A stretch of DNA of 64,000 nucleotides, taken from NCBI GenBank assembly GCA_027491235.1, contig JAIXWO010000022.1, forward strand, positions 248,001-312,000, read 5' to 3'. The position numbers and the translations under genes were made by a program. Source of the stretch: Sphingomonadales bacterium. Lineage in GTDB: Bacteria > Pseudomonadota > Alphaproteobacteria > Sphingomonadales > Sphingomonadaceae. Shown in pieces: positions 48,783 through 58,130 of this stretch. Numbering within the stretch: the first letter of the stretch is position 1; each line of letters starts with the position of its first letter. The notes under the pieces are model-generated. The model was not told where the DNA came from. It did no database searches and saw nothing but the letters and a program-made list of their open reading frames with translations.

Positions 48783-49853
48783 TTACTGCCCCACCGGTTC
48801 GGCCAGCAGTTTTTCCAGATCAGCCTTCCAGAATTTGGCCCAGGTGTGCGTGCCATGGCCCTTGGTCTCAGGCGAGGCGGGGATCAGGATGAAGGTTGCG
48901 CGCGGCATCTTCTTCACCGCTTGCTCGGCCATGCCGAGTTCGGGCGGATTGATGAAATCATCGCCTGAGTTGATCCAGAGCGTCGGGACGGTGATCTTTT
49001 CCAGCGGCTTGGGATCATAGTTGCGCGAGGATTCGAGCTGATAGATCTGGTCATTGGCATCGCCATCGCCCGCGCGGGCAGTGAAGCCCTTATCCAGTGC
49101 CGCTTCCGCCGCTTCGCGCGTCGGGAACTGCGCCTGCAACGCAACGGGGTTCGCGCCTGCGATCATGGAGAGATAATTGGCCGTACGCACACCCTGCGTC
49201 GGTTGCGCCGTGTAATTGCCGCCGTTCCAAATCGGGTCTGCTTTGATCGCATCGACGGACATCTTGCGCCACCAGCGGTTGCGCCCGGCAATCGGTGCTG
49301 CGTTGCAGGCAAAAGGCGCGAGCCGCTCGGCCACGCCCGGATAGGTCGTGCCCCACACAAAGGCATGCATGCAGCCCATCGACGTGCCGAGGATGAGCTT
49401 CAGCTTCTTGATCTTCAGCGTCTCGGTCACGAGCCGGTATTGCGCGCGGACCATGTCGTCATAATCGTATTTCGGGAAGGCCATGCGCATCCCGTCTGAC
49501 GGCTTGGACGACGCACCGTGGCCGATATTGTCGGGCAGGATGACGAACATCTTGGTGATGTCGAGCGGCTGGCCGGGGCCATAAAGCTCATCGGCGAATT
49601 GCGGGCGGAAGAACTGCTTTCCCGAGCCGCCCGTGCCGTGAAGGATCATCACCGCATTGTCGATTTCGCCCTTCGCATTGCGGTGCGGCGTACCGAGCGT
49701 GGTGTAATGGATGCGCAGCTCGGGCAGCGTCTCGCCGCTTGTGAAGCTAAAGTTCTTGAAGACCGCGTCGCCTTCCTTCGCTGTGTCGGTTGGGCCTGCG
49801 AGGGCGGGCGTGGCGAGGAGAGCGAGAAGGGGCAGAAGCGCGCGGAATTTCAT
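48783..49853 (-). CDS. Exported alpha/beta hydrolase, MetX-like
   Basis: 356 aa with signal peptide MKFRALLPLLALLATPALAG, so unlike cytoplasmic homoserine acyltransferases it is exported. Seen: LRIHYTTLGTPHRNAKGEID, VMILHGTGGSGKQF (oxyanion region), VILPDNIGHGASSKPSDGMR, nucleophile elbow LILGTSMGCMHAFVWGTTYP with the Ser, WINSGDDFINPPE (Asp) and GHGTHTWAKFW (His). This is the HTA/MetX-type fold. Placed in the trp operon between trpE and trpG; substrate unknown. Confidence 0.88.
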   Translation of the reverse strand: MKFRALLPLLALLATPALAGPTDTAKEGDAVFKNFSFTSGETLPELRIHYTTLGTPHRNAKGEIDNAVMILHGTGGSGKQFFRPQFADELYGPGQPLDITKMFVILPDNIGHGASSKPSDGMRMAFPKYDYDDMVRAQYRLVTETLKIKKLKLILGTSMGCMHAFVWGTTYPGVAERLAPFACNAAPIAGRNRWWRKMSVDAIKADPIWNGGNYTAQPTQGVRTANYLSMIAGANPVALQAQFPTREAAEAALDKGFTARAGDGDANDQIYQLESSRNYDPKPLEKITVPTLWINSGDDFINPPELGMAEQAVKKMPRATFILIPASPETKGHGTHTWAKFWKADLEKLLAEPVGQ

Positions 49854-49977
49854 AGATATGTCATGCCAGCGGGCGCCAGCATCTCCCTGAATCAATTGAG
49901 GTTGTGGACGACGTTAGCGGGAGCGGGCGAAGATGCCAGCCTGTGCTTTGGAGCAGGGGGAGCCAGATTAGGCAGAC

Positions 49978-51495
49978 TTACTGCCCGAAGCCCACTTCAC
50001 CCGCAACCCGCACCGCTTCCTTCGCCGCGGCAATCAGTGCGCCGGACTTCGCCTCACACTCCCGCTGTTCGTAAATCGGGTCGCTATCGGCAACAATGCC
50101 CGCACCGGCCTGCACGTGCATGACGCCATCTTTCACCACGGCGGTGCGCAGGACGATGCAGCTGTCGAGATTGCCGTCGGGCGAGAAATAGCCGACGCCA
50201 CCGGCATAGGCGCCGCGCGTTTCGGGTTCCAGCTCGGCGATGATCTCACACGCCCGGACCTTGGGCGCGCCGGACACGGTGCCCGCCGGAAAGCCTGCAA
50301 ACAGCGCGTCGATGGCGTCCTTGTCATCCGCCAGACGGCCGACGACGTTGGAAACGATGTGCATCACATGGCTGTAAAGCTCGACCATATAGCTGTCGGT
50401 GACGGTGACGGTGCCTGCAGCAGCCACACGGCCGACATCATTGCGGCCGAGGTCGAGGAGCATCAGATGCTCGGCACGCTCCTTGGGGTCGGCGAGCAGG
50501 CTGTCACGGTTTTCGGCATCCTCGATGGCGGTCTTACCGCGCGGGCGGGTGCCCGCAATCGGCCGGATCGTGACTTCCCCATCGCGGACGCGGACGAGGA
50601 TCTCGGGGCTCGAGCCGGTAAGCGCGAAGCCCGGAAAATCGAGATGATAGAGGAACGGCGACGGGTTGATCCGCCGCAGCGCGCGATACAGGTCAATCGC
50701 AGGCAGCGGGAAGGGCATGGTGAAACGTTGGGCGAGGACGACCTGAAAGATGTCGCCGGCCTCAATATAGTCCTTCGCGCGCAGGACCATTTCCTCATAT
50801 TTGCCGGGTTCGAGAACCGGCGTCGGGACCATATCCTTCAAATCGGGCAGGGCGCCAATGCGGTCCGCTTCGGGCAATTGGCGGGCGAGCCGCGCGGCCG
50901 TCGCGTCGATGCGTTCCACAGCAGCTTCCACCAGCCGGTCGGCCTCACCCTGACCCGGCCAGACAGGCGCCACGATAAACAGACGGTCGGCGAGGCGGTC
51001 AAAGGCCAGGATAACGGTCGGTCGCACGAACAGCATGTCGGGCAGGCCAAGGTCATTCGGCGCGGGACGGGGTAGTTTTTCGACAAGACCCACCGTTTCA
51101 TAACCGAAATAGCCGACGAGGCAGGCGAGCGTCTTGGGCAGTTCAGCGGGGACATCGATATGGCTGGCCGTGGCGAGGGCCCGCAGTGCGGTCAGGCTGT
51201 CATCGGCAACAGGGTGGAAGTCATCGCGGTCGGTTGCCCAGTTGCGGTTGACCTCTGCCTTATGACCATCGGCGCGAAAGACGAGATCGGGGGCAAGCCC
51301 AATCAGGCTATATCGCCCGCGCACAGCGCCGCCCTCGACCGATTCGAGCAGAAAGTCGCCGCGTTCGGGTTCGTGCAGCTTCAGATAGGCGGAAACCGGC
51401 GTTTCGGTGTCCGCAATCAGGCTGCGCCAGACAAGCGCAGGCTTGCCAGAGCGGAGCCGGCTGATGGCAAGTGCATCATCCCCCTGAAGCGTCAC
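49978..51495 (-). CDS. trpE: Anthranilate synthase component I
   Basis: 505 aa. Seen: FLLESVEGGAVRGRYSLIGL, where LLES is the Trp feedback-binding site, KDYIEAGDIFQVVLAQRFTM, PSPFLYHLDFPGFALTGSSP, IRPIAGTRPRGK, LDLGRNDVGRVAAAGTVTV, GAPKVRACEIIAELEPETRG. Makes anthranilate from chorismate with TrpG. GTG start overlaps the ppiD stop (GTGA). No leader peptide or attenuator recognised. Confidence 0.96.
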   Translation of the reverse strand: MTLQGDDALAISRLRSGKPALVWRSLIADTETPVSAYLKLHEPERGDFLLESVEGGAVRGRYSLIGLAPDLVFRADGHKAEVNRNWATDRDDFHPVADDSLTALRALATASHIDVPAELPKTLACLVGYFGYETVGLVEKLPRPAPNDLGLPDMLFVRPTVILAFDRLADRLFIVAPVWPGQGEADRLVEAAVERIDATAARLARQLPEADRIGALPDLKDMVPTPVLEPGKYEEMVLRAKDYIEAGDIFQVVLAQRFTMPFPLPAIDLYRALRRINPSPFLYHLDFPGFALTGSSPEILVRVRDGEVTIRPIAGTRPRGKTAIEDAENRDSLLADPKERAEHLMLLDLGRNDVGRVAAAGTVTVTDSYMVELYSHVMHIVSNVVGRLADDKDAIDALFAGFPAGTVSGAPKVRACEIIAELEPETRGAYAGGVGYFSPDGNLDSCIVLRTAVVKDGVMHVQAGAGIVADSDPIYEQRECEAKSGALIAAAKEAVRVAGEVGFGQ

Positions 51496-53414
51496 CGTGC
51501 GGCAGCGCCTGTCAGGCTCTTGCGAAGGTCGCCAATCGCCGGATCATTGCGTTGGATCTTGAGCATCTTCTTCGCGGCGGTGGTGAACTGCGTTGTGTAT
51601 TCGCGGCCGATCGCGTCAGAAAGCTGGCTCTGCGTTGCCGCAAGCAGGCTTGGTTCCGCGGCGAGATTGCCCGGTTCGATGCGGTCGAGCTGCACGACGA
51701 TCCAGCCCTGCTTGTTGGCCATCGGCGCGATGCGGGCACGGCCGGTGTTCAATTCAAACAGCTGCACCAGTTCCACCGGTGGCCGGCTATTGCCCTTCAC
51801 AATGTCCATGCGGCGGGACGCCAAGGGACGGACACTGCCCTGTCCAGCAGCCGCGACGGCCAGAGGCGTGCCCTTGTTCGCTTTGACCAGAATGGCTTCT
51901 GCCATCCGACGGGCCGCTTTGCTGGCGCGGTCTGCGATGAAATCACCGGTGACCTGAGCCTTGATCTTGGCCAGCGGCTTAGGCGCTTCGGCAAGAACGC
52001 GGTCGATATCGTAAAACACGTCCTTGTCTTCACCCAGCGGGACAAGCGCGGGATCATCATCTGGCTCGGCCTGGAAGGCGTCCTTCACGACGGCGATGAA
52101 GTTTTCGGGTGCCACAAAGCCGGCCTGATCAGGCGAGAGGCCGCTGGCCGTCAGTGGCGGCGTGGTCACAACGGTCAAGCCGCGCCCCTTGGTCACATCG
52201 TCAAATGTCTGCCCGTCGGAAACGGCGTCTTCAATGTCCGCCAGCAGATTGGCAAAGCCGTCGGCGGTCTTCTGGATCGTCAGGGCCGCCACGATTTCAG
52301 GCTTGGCTTCTGCCAAAGTCTTGCCTCCGACGGTCTTGGCGTTGTCGACCTTCACCACATACCAACCGAGCGCTGATTTGAGCGGCCCGACAATGCCACC
52401 CTTGGGGGCTGCGAAAACCGCATTGGCGATGGCTTCGGAACTTTGGCCGATATAGGCACCTTTTTCGAGCGCGGTCAGCGGAACCGCATCACCGCCAGCG
52501 GACTTGGCTGCGTCGCCGAGCGGCATGCCGCTGCGGGCCTTTGCGGCCAAAGCCTTTGCGGCGGCCTCCGACTGAACGATAACCTGCGTGATATCGAGCA
52601 GCTGGCGCGTCGCATATTTGGCGGCATCCTGCTTGTACCGCGCGGCCACTTCGGCATCGGTTGGGGCAGATTGCTTGGCGATCATGGAGCGGTCGACAAG
52701 CGCATAGCGGATCACGCGGCGCTCTGGCTCAATATAACGTGTCCGGTTGGCCGCATAAAAGGCGTTGAGTTCAGCGTCTGTTGGCGCGGGGCCGTTGGTG
52801 AAAGCAGCGTTAGGAAGCTCGACAAAGCTACCTGCACGGCGTTCCACGAGCAGAGACGCGTAAGGCGCCGCCAGATCGCGCGGTGCGCCGGAGCTTGCGG
52901 CGACGGGCACGAGCATGTGGCGCACGGCGATGCCCTGTTCAATGTCGCTGCGAAACTGCTCTTCGGCCAATCCCCGTTGGCTCAAAAGCTGGCGGTAACG
53001 CGCTTCATCGAACTTGCCGGTCGCGCCCTGAAAGGCTGGAATGCTGGCAATTTCACCATCGGCGAGGCGATCGCTGACAACCATGCCGAATTTTTCGCCA
53101 AAAGCGCGAATTGCGGTGAGATCGGTCAGTTCGGACAGGAGCTTGTCGAGCGTGCCTTCCTGCAACATCTGCTGCATCGTGATGTCCGGCTGTTGCTGGC
53201 GCCGCTGATTCAGTTCAATCTTGAGGCGGTCGTTGAGATCGCTGATCGCGATTCCGCGATCACCCACCTGAACGGCATCGCTGCCGCTCACGCCCCCAAG
53301 CGCACTCATGCTCGATGGCGTGCCGACACCTGTGACAATGAACGCGACCATGACAAGGCCAAGCAGGCCCAGAACGGCCCAGGACCTCAGTGCGCTGCGG
53401 AAAAAAGTCAGCAT
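51492..53414 (-). CDS. ppiD: Peptidylprolyl isomerase / periplasmic chaperone PpiD
   Basis: 640 aa. N-terminal SurA-N type anchor MLTFFRSALRSWAVLGLLGL with one membrane helix; then periplasmic chaperone part (VGDRGIAISDLNDRLKIELN, FDEARYRQLLSQRGLAEEQF), and a parvulin-like PPIase region around residues 240-380 (ITQVIVQSEAAAKALAAKAR, GWYVVKVDNAKTVGGKTLAE). Helps outer-membrane and secreted proteins fold. GGAGA precedes ATG 53414. It is translationally coupled to trpE. Confidence 0.93.
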   Translation of the reverse strand: MLTFFRSALRSWAVLGLLGLVMVAFIVTGVGTPSSMSALGGVSGSDAVQVGDRGIAISDLNDRLKIELNQRRQQQPDITMQQMLQEGTLDKLLSELTDLTAIRAFGEKFGMVVSDRLADGEIASIPAFQGATGKFDEARYRQLLSQRGLAEEQFRSDIEQGIAVRHMLVPVAASSGAPRDLAAPYASLLVERRAGSFVELPNAAFTNGPAPTDAELNAFYAANRTRYIEPERRVIRYALVDRSMIAKQSAPTDAEVAARYKQDAAKYATRQLLDITQVIVQSEAAAKALAAKARSGMPLGDAAKSAGGDAVPLTALEKGAYIGQSSEAIANAVFAAPKGGIVGPLKSALGWYVVKVDNAKTVGGKTLAEAKPEIVAALTIQKTADGFANLLADIEDAVSDGQTFDDVTKGRGLTVVTTPPLTASGLSPDQAGFVAPENFIAVVKDAFQAEPDDDPALVPLGEDKDVFYDIDRVLAEAPKPLAKIKAQVTGDFIADRASKAARRMAEAILVKANKGTPLAVAAAGQGSVRPLASRRMDIVKGNSRPPVELVQLFELNTGRARIAPMANKQGWIVVQLDRIEPGNLAAEPSLLAATQSQLSDAIGREYTTQFTTAAKKMLKIQRNDPAIGDLRKSLTGAAAR

Positions 53415-53544
53415 CGAGCAAACGTCTCCAATAAACCCGGCCACGCCATAGGGGCCAGCGCGCGCGGCTTCAAGCGCGGCGAGGCTGGTATCGCCCAATT
53501 CGCTTTGCTAACGCCCCATCAGATTTGCGATCCGGGAGATAAAC

Positions 53545-54288
53545 ATGGCCTTGAAGAAGCTCGTAGCTGGCAATTGGAAGATGAATGGCAGTCTGGCCGC
53601 GCTGGACGAGATCAAAGCCATTGCCGCTGCCGCCAAGGCCAATCCCGGCGCTGACGTGGCCATTGGAGTCCCGGCGACGCTCATTACGCCCGCTGCCAGC
53701 GCAGCCCCCGGCTTTGCCATTGGGGGGCAGGATTGCCACTGGAATGCCAGCGGCGCGCATACCGGCTGCCTGTCTGTTGCCATGCTGAAAGAGGCGGGCG
53801 CCAGCTTCGTGATTGTCGGGCATAGCGAGCGGCGCACGGACAATCACGAAAGCAGCGCCGAAGTGGCCAGGAAAGCCGAAGCGGCGACGTCTGGCAGCCT
53901 TATGGCGATCATCTGCGTCGGCGAAACAGAAGCGGAGCGCGATGCCGGTCAGGCCGTTGCCGTTGTGACCGGTCAGATTCGGGATTCCGTTCCGGTCGGT
54001 TCGACAGGAGCCAACACGGCTGTGGCCTATGAACCCGTCTGGGCGATCGGCACGGGACGCACACCGTCAACCGGGGATGTTGCTGAAATGCATGCTGCCA
54101 TCCGCGCCCAGCTCATTGATTTGCTTGGGGAAGAAGGGACGGGCGTGCGCATTCTCTATGGTGGTTCGGTCAAGGCGTCGAACGCGGACGAGCTGTTGCA
54201 TGTGCCGGATGTTGATGGTGCGCTGGTCGGCGGGGCGAGCCTGAAGGCCGCAGATTTCGTGCCGATTATTGAAGCGGGCGCGCGATAG
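53545..54288 (+). CDS. tpiA: Triosephosphate isomerase
   Basis: 247 aa. Active-site Lys12 (VAGNWKMNG), His93 (IVGHSERR) and Glu163 (AYEPVWAIGTG), plus the phosphate loop ILYGGSVKASNADEL. Interconverts DHAP and glyceraldehyde-3-phosphate; completes the glycolytic set with gap, pgk and aldolase elsewhere in the window. Divergent from ppiD. Confidence 0.97.
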   Translation: MALKKLVAGNWKMNGSLAALDEIKAIAAAAKANPGADVAIGVPATLITPAASAAPGFAIGGQDCHWNASGAHTGCLSVAMLKEAGASFVIVGHSERRTDNHESSAEVARKAEAATSGSLMAIICVGETEAERDAGQAVAVVTGQIRDSVPVGSTGANTAVAYEPVWAIGTGRTPSTGDVAEMHAAIRAQLIDLLGEEGTGVRILYGGSVKASNADELLHVPDVDGALVGGASLKAADFVPIIEAGAR

Positions 54289-54373
54289 ATCAGGCTGTAA
54301 GGTTGATCGCAGGCAAGGGCTGGGCTAAGGCGCGGCCCAATTCTCTGCTATTGCCGAAAAGAGCACATTTCCG

Positions 54374-54748
54374 ATGTTTACATTCTTGCTCGTTGTCCAC
54401 GTCATCATCGCGGTCGCCCTTGTGGGTGTTATCCTCATGCAGCGTTCAGAAGGCGGCGGTCTGACCGGCGGTAGCCCTGCGGGCCTGATGTCGGCACGCG
54501 GTGCAGGCGATTTCCTGACGCGGGCAACGACGATTTTGGCGACATTGTTCATTCTGCTCTCGATTGCGCTTGCCGCCGTCGCGACCATCAACCGGAAGCC
54601 GGACACCATCGATACAACGTTGGCCCGTCCGGAAGCTGCAGCACCGGCAGATGCCAATTCTGCGGCGCCTGCTGTGCCCGCGGATAACTCCCCGGTTCCG
54701 CTGGCGATCCCTGCTGCGGGACAGCCCGCGCCAGCCAAAACCAACTAA
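54374..54748 (+). CDS. secG: Protein translocase subunit SecG
   Basis: 124 aa. Two membrane helices (MFTFLLVVHVIIAVALVGVI and residues 55-74) joined by LMQRSEGGGLTGGSPAGLMS, the SecG cytoplasmic loop, then a Pro/Ala-rich tail (APADANSAAPAVPADNSPVP) longer than in E. coli. Order tpiA-secG-pyrG is conserved in alphaproteobacteria. Confidence 0.95.
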   Translation: MFTFLLVVHVIIAVALVGVILMQRSEGGGLTGGSPAGLMSARGAGDFLTRATTILATLFILLSIALAAVATINRKPDTIDTTLARPEAAAPADANSAAPAVPADNSPVPLAIPAAGQPAPAKTN

Positions 54749-54823
54749 TCCCCAAATTATTTCCCGGGCAGGGGGTTTGGCGTCTTGCCGAATCCCCTGC
54801 ACCCGGCTTACGGCTCTTCTCCC

Positions 54824-56458
54824 ATGGCGCGGTTCATTTTCATCACCGGCGGCGTGGTCTCCTCGCTTGGCAAAGGCTTGATGGCAGCATCTCTTGCTGC
54901 CCTCCTCCAAGCGCGCGGCTACAAGGTTCGCATTCGTAAGTTCGACCCGTATCTCAACGTAGATCCGGGCACGATGTCCCCCTATCAACATGGCGAAGTC
55001 TATGTGACGGACGACGGGGCGGAAACCGACCTCGATTTGGGTCACTATGAACGCTTTACCGGCGTTTCTGCGCGCCAGTCTGACAATGTGACCTCGGGTC
55101 GCATCTATCAGCAGATCATCCAGAAGGAACGCCGCGGCGACTATCTGGGCGCGACCGTGCAGGTCATCCCACACGTCACAGACGCCATCAAAGCGTTCGC
55201 CATGGCGGACACGGATGGTCTCGATTTTGTTCTGTGCGAAATCGGCGGGACGGTCGGCGATATCGAATCGCTGCCGTTCATCGAAGCCATCCGCCAGATG
55301 CGCAACGAACTGGGCCGCGACCAGACTGTGTTCACGCACGTCACGCTGGTCCCCTATGTGGCGGCGGCCGGTGAGTTGAAGACCAAACCGACGCAGCATT
55401 CGGTGCGCGAACTCACAAGCTACGGCATCCAGCCAGACGTGCTGATTTGCCGCTGCGAACATCCTCTGCCCGAAACAGAACGTGCGAAGATCGCGCTGTT
55501 CTGCAACGTCCGCAAGGAAGCGGTGATCCCTGCGCTTGATGCGAAGTCGATCTACGGCGTGCCGCTGCAATACCATGCCGAAGGGCTTGATTCAGAAGTG
55601 CTGCGGGCCTTCGGGATTGAGCCGGGGCCAAACCCTGATCTCAGCCGCTGGGACGATATCATGGACCGGCTGACCAATCCGGAAGGTGAGGTCAACATTG
55701 GCGTTGTCGGCAAATATGTCGGCCTGCAGGATGCGTACAAGTCTTTGAATGAAGCCCTCGTCCATGGTGGGATTGCCAACCGTGTGAAGGTCAACATCCA
55801 GTGGATCGACGCGGAATTGTTCGAGGCGGAAGACAGCGATGTCGCCGCCCGACTGGAGCCGTTGCACGCCATTCTCGTCCCCGGTGCGTTTGGTGAACGC
55901 GGGGCAGAAGGCAAGATTGCCAGCATCCGCTTCGCCCGTGAACGGCAAGTGCCCTATCTCGGCATTTGCTTCGGGATGCAGATGGCCTGTGTGGAAGCCG
56001 CGCGGAACCTTGCGGGCATCCCCAATGCCTCCTCCACCGAATTCGGCCCGACAGACGAGCCGGTCGTTGGCATCATCTCTGAATGGATGAGCGAAGAAGG
56101 CATCCAAAAGCGCGAAGAAGGCGGCGATCTGGGCGGCACGATGCGGCTAGGCGCTTATGATGCGACGCTGGCCGGCAACAGCCATGTCGCGGCCATTTAT
56201 GGCGGCACGACCATCTCCGAACGCCACCGCCACCGCTATGAAGTGAACACAGGCTACCGTGACGCTTTGGAAAGCAATGGCCTCGTTTTCTCGGGCATGT
56301 CGCCTGATGGGGAACTGCCCGAAATCGTGGAACGGCCGGACCATCCCTGGTTCGTCGGCGTGCAGTTCCATCCGGAGCTGAAGTCAAAGCCGTTCGATCC
56401 GCACCCGCTGTTTGCGAGCTTTATCGAGGCGGCGCTGAAGCAGAGTCGTTTGGTTTAG
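54824..56458 (+). CDS. pyrG: CTP synthase
   Basis: 544 aa. Synthetase domain: [20 protein letters not shown] (P-loop), [37 protein letters not shown]. Glutaminase domain: [11 protein letters not shown] (nucleophile Cys) and [13 protein letters not shown]. Makes CTP from UTP. ATG 54824; an upstream in-frame stretch is not needed. Confidence 0.97.
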   Translation: MARFIFITGGVVSSLGKGLMAASLAALLQARGYKVRIRKFDPYLNVDPGTMSPYQHGEVYVTDDGAETDLDLGHYERFTGVSARQSDNVTSGRIYQQIIQKERRGDYLGATVQVIPHVTDAIKAFAMADTDGLDFVLCEIGGTVGDIESLPFIEAIRQMRNELGRDQTVFTHVTLVPYVAAAGELKTKPTQHSVRELTSYGIQPDVLICRCEHPLPETERAKIALFCNVRKEAVIPALDAKSIYGVPLQYHAEGLDSEVLRAFGIEPGPNPDLSRWDDIMDRLTNPEGEVNIGVVGKYVGLQDAYKSLNEALVHGGIANRVKVNIQWIDAELFEAEDSDVAARLEPLHAILVPGAFGERGAEGKIASIRFARERQVPYLGICFGMQMACVEAARNLAGIPNASSTEFGPTDEPVVGIISEWMSEEGIQKREEGGDLGGTMRLGAYDATLAGNSHVAAIYGGTTISERHRHRYEVNTGYRDALESNGLVFSGMSPDGELPEIVERPDHPWFVGVQFHPELKSKPFDPHPLFASFIEAALKQSRLV

Positions 56459-56470
56459 TTATAACGCCAA

Positions 56471-56574
56471 TCGTCATGCTGAACTTGTTTCAGCATAACA
56501 GAATTCGGCCGCCTATCCGTTGACGATCCCGCATGCGATTACCCGGTTATCCTGAAACAAGTTCAGGATGACGA
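56471..56574. repeat. Palindromic intergenic repeat, TGAACTTGTTTCA family
   Basis: Arms TCGTCATGCTGAACTTGTTT(CAGCAT) and (ATCCTG)AAACAAGTTCAGGATGACGA, inverted, about 50 bases apart. A different core from the TGTCGAAGG family. Located just after pyrG. Confidence 0.85.
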
Positions 56575-56590
56575 GGTGGGTGGGCTCCCA

Positions 56591-56667
56591 GTGTCATTCC
56601 CGCGCAAGCGGGAATCCATGGGCGCCTCAAAGCATCGTCTGGACTCCCGCTTTCGCGGGAATGACAC
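56591..56667. repeat. Palindromic intergenic repeat, TCATTCCCGC family
   Basis: Arms GTGTCATTCCCGCGCAAGCG(GGAATCCA) and TGGACTCCCGCTTTCGCGGG(AATGACAC), inverted around about 20 bases. Confidence 0.88.
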
Positions 56668-56684
56668 TCTCAGGGGTGTTGGTT

Positions 56685-56707
56685 CCCCAGCGCGCGGGAA
56701 TGACATT
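56685..56707. repeat. Partial copy of the TCATTCCCGC repeat
   Basis: CCCCAGCGCGCGGGAATGACATT, cut to its parts GCGCGCGGGAATGACA, repeats one arm of the element at 56591-56667. It ends 7 bp before the gshA stop. Confidence 0.6.
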
Positions 56708-56713
56708 CAGCCG

Positions 56714-58087
56714 TTAGAAACTATACTGGTCATACACCTTGGATAGGTCACCTGCCCAAGGTCCGTTGAACTTCTCCAGCAATTCGTCAGCCGATGTCTT
56801 GCCGCTGTCGACCATGCGGCGCAGCGGGTTGAGAAAGCCGCTTTCATTGTCGCCCATCGAGTTGACCTGCGCGCGGGCGTTGAGGCCGGCTGTCGCAATG
56901 TCGAGCACCTGTTTGGCGAGATCGTTGAGGATGCGGCCATCGGGCAGCGGCGCTTTTAGCCCCAGTTTCGGCACGGCATCGCGGAGTTTTTGATGGTCCT
57001 CAATGGTCCAATGCTTGACCAGATCCCAAGCGGCATCGAGCGCGGAGCCGTCATAAAGCAAGCCAACCCAGAACGCAGGCAGGGCGCAGATGCGGTTCCA
57101 GGGGCCACCATCTGACCCGCGCATTTCGAGGAAGCTCTTCAGGCGGACTTCGGGGAAGGCCGTCGAAAGATGGTCATTCCAGTCACCGATGGTCGGCTTC
57201 TGGCCCGGATAGACGTCCAGATTGCCGTCGAGGAAATCGCGGAAATTCTTGCCGGCCGCGTCGATATATTTGCCGCTCCGGTAGACGAAGTACATCGGCA
57301 CATCGAGCATGTAATCGGCATAGCGTTCATAGCCGAAACCGTCTTCGAAGACGAAGGGCAGCATGCCCGTGCGCGTCGGATCCGTATCGGTCCAGATATG
57401 CGAGCGGTAGGAGAGATAGCCGTTCGGCTTGCCTTCAGTGAACGGCGAATTGGCGAAGAGCGCGGTGCCGAGCGGCTGGAGGGCGAGGCTCACGCGGAAC
57501 TTCTTCACCATGTCGGCCTCGCTCGAATAATCGAGGTTGGTCTGGATGGTGCAGGTCCGCAGCATCATATCGAGGCCCATCGTGCCGACGCGCGGCATAT
57601 GCTGCAGCATGATGCCATAGCGGCCCTTGGGCATGATCGGCAGCGCGTCGCGCGTCTTGTCCGGCCACATACCAAGGCCAAGGAAGCCCAGACCGAGTTC
57701 GGCGCCAATTTCCTTCACCTGCTTCAAATGGCGGCCGGTTTCGGCGCAGGTCTGGTGCAGGTTTTCCAGCGGCGCGCCGGACAGTTCGAGCTGCCCGGCC
57801 GGTTCCAAGCTGACATTGCCATCCGCACCACCGAGCGCGATGACATTGTCGCCCTCCATAATGGGTTCCCAGCCATAGCGGGTCATCGCCATCAAAAGGT
57901 CGCGGATACCGCCGGGCTCGTCATAGGAAGGCGCACGATGATCAGCGGTGCGGTACACGAACTTCTCGTGTTCCGTCCCGATCCGCCAGCGCGCCGCTGG
58001 CTTTTCTCCCTTGGCGAACACGCTGATCAGATCAGCGCGGTTCTCGATCGGCGGGTCAAAAGCGCCGCTCTCCGTCTTCGTGCTCAT
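56714..58087 (-). CDS. gshA: Glutamate--cysteine ligase, plant/alphaproteobacterial type
   Basis: 457 aa. First step of glutathione synthesis. Seen: RWRIGTEHEKFVYRT, NVSLEPAGQLELSGAPLENL, MWPDKTRDALPIMPKGRYGI, MLRTCTIQTNLDYSSEADMV, LKSFLEMRGSDGGPW. This is the GCS2-like form found in plants and alphaproteobacteria, not the E. coli type. Glutathione is important for detoxification in sphingomonads. Confidence 0.95.
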   Translation of the reverse strand: MSTKTESGAFDPPIENRADLISVFAKGEKPAARWRIGTEHEKFVYRTADHRAPSYDEPGGIRDLLMAMTRYGWEPIMEGDNVIALGGADGNVSLEPAGQLELSGAPLENLHQTCAETGRHLKQVKEIGAELGLGFLGLGMWPDKTRDALPIMPKGRYGIMLQHMPRVGTMGLDMMLRTCTIQTNLDYSSEADMVKKFRVSLALQPLGTALFANSPFTEGKPNGYLSYRSHIWTDTDPTRTGMLPFVFEDGFGYERYADYMLDVPMYFVYRSGKYIDAAGKNFRDFLDGNLDVYPGQKPTIGDWNDHLSTAFPEVRLKSFLEMRGSDGGPWNRICALPAFWVGLLYDGSALDAAWDLVKHWTIEDHQKLRDAVPKLGLKAPLPDGRILNDLAKQVLDIATAGLNARAQVNSMGDNESGFLNPLRRMVDSGKTSADELLEKFNGPWAGDLSKVYDQYSF

Positions 58088-58130
58088 GATCGCCCCCTTA
58101 GGACGGACCGTTTCAATGTGAAACGAAAAA

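Noticed and set aside
56471-56707. CRISPR-like array
   Set aside because: The repeats are inverted, of two unrelated families, with no regular spacers and no cas genes.
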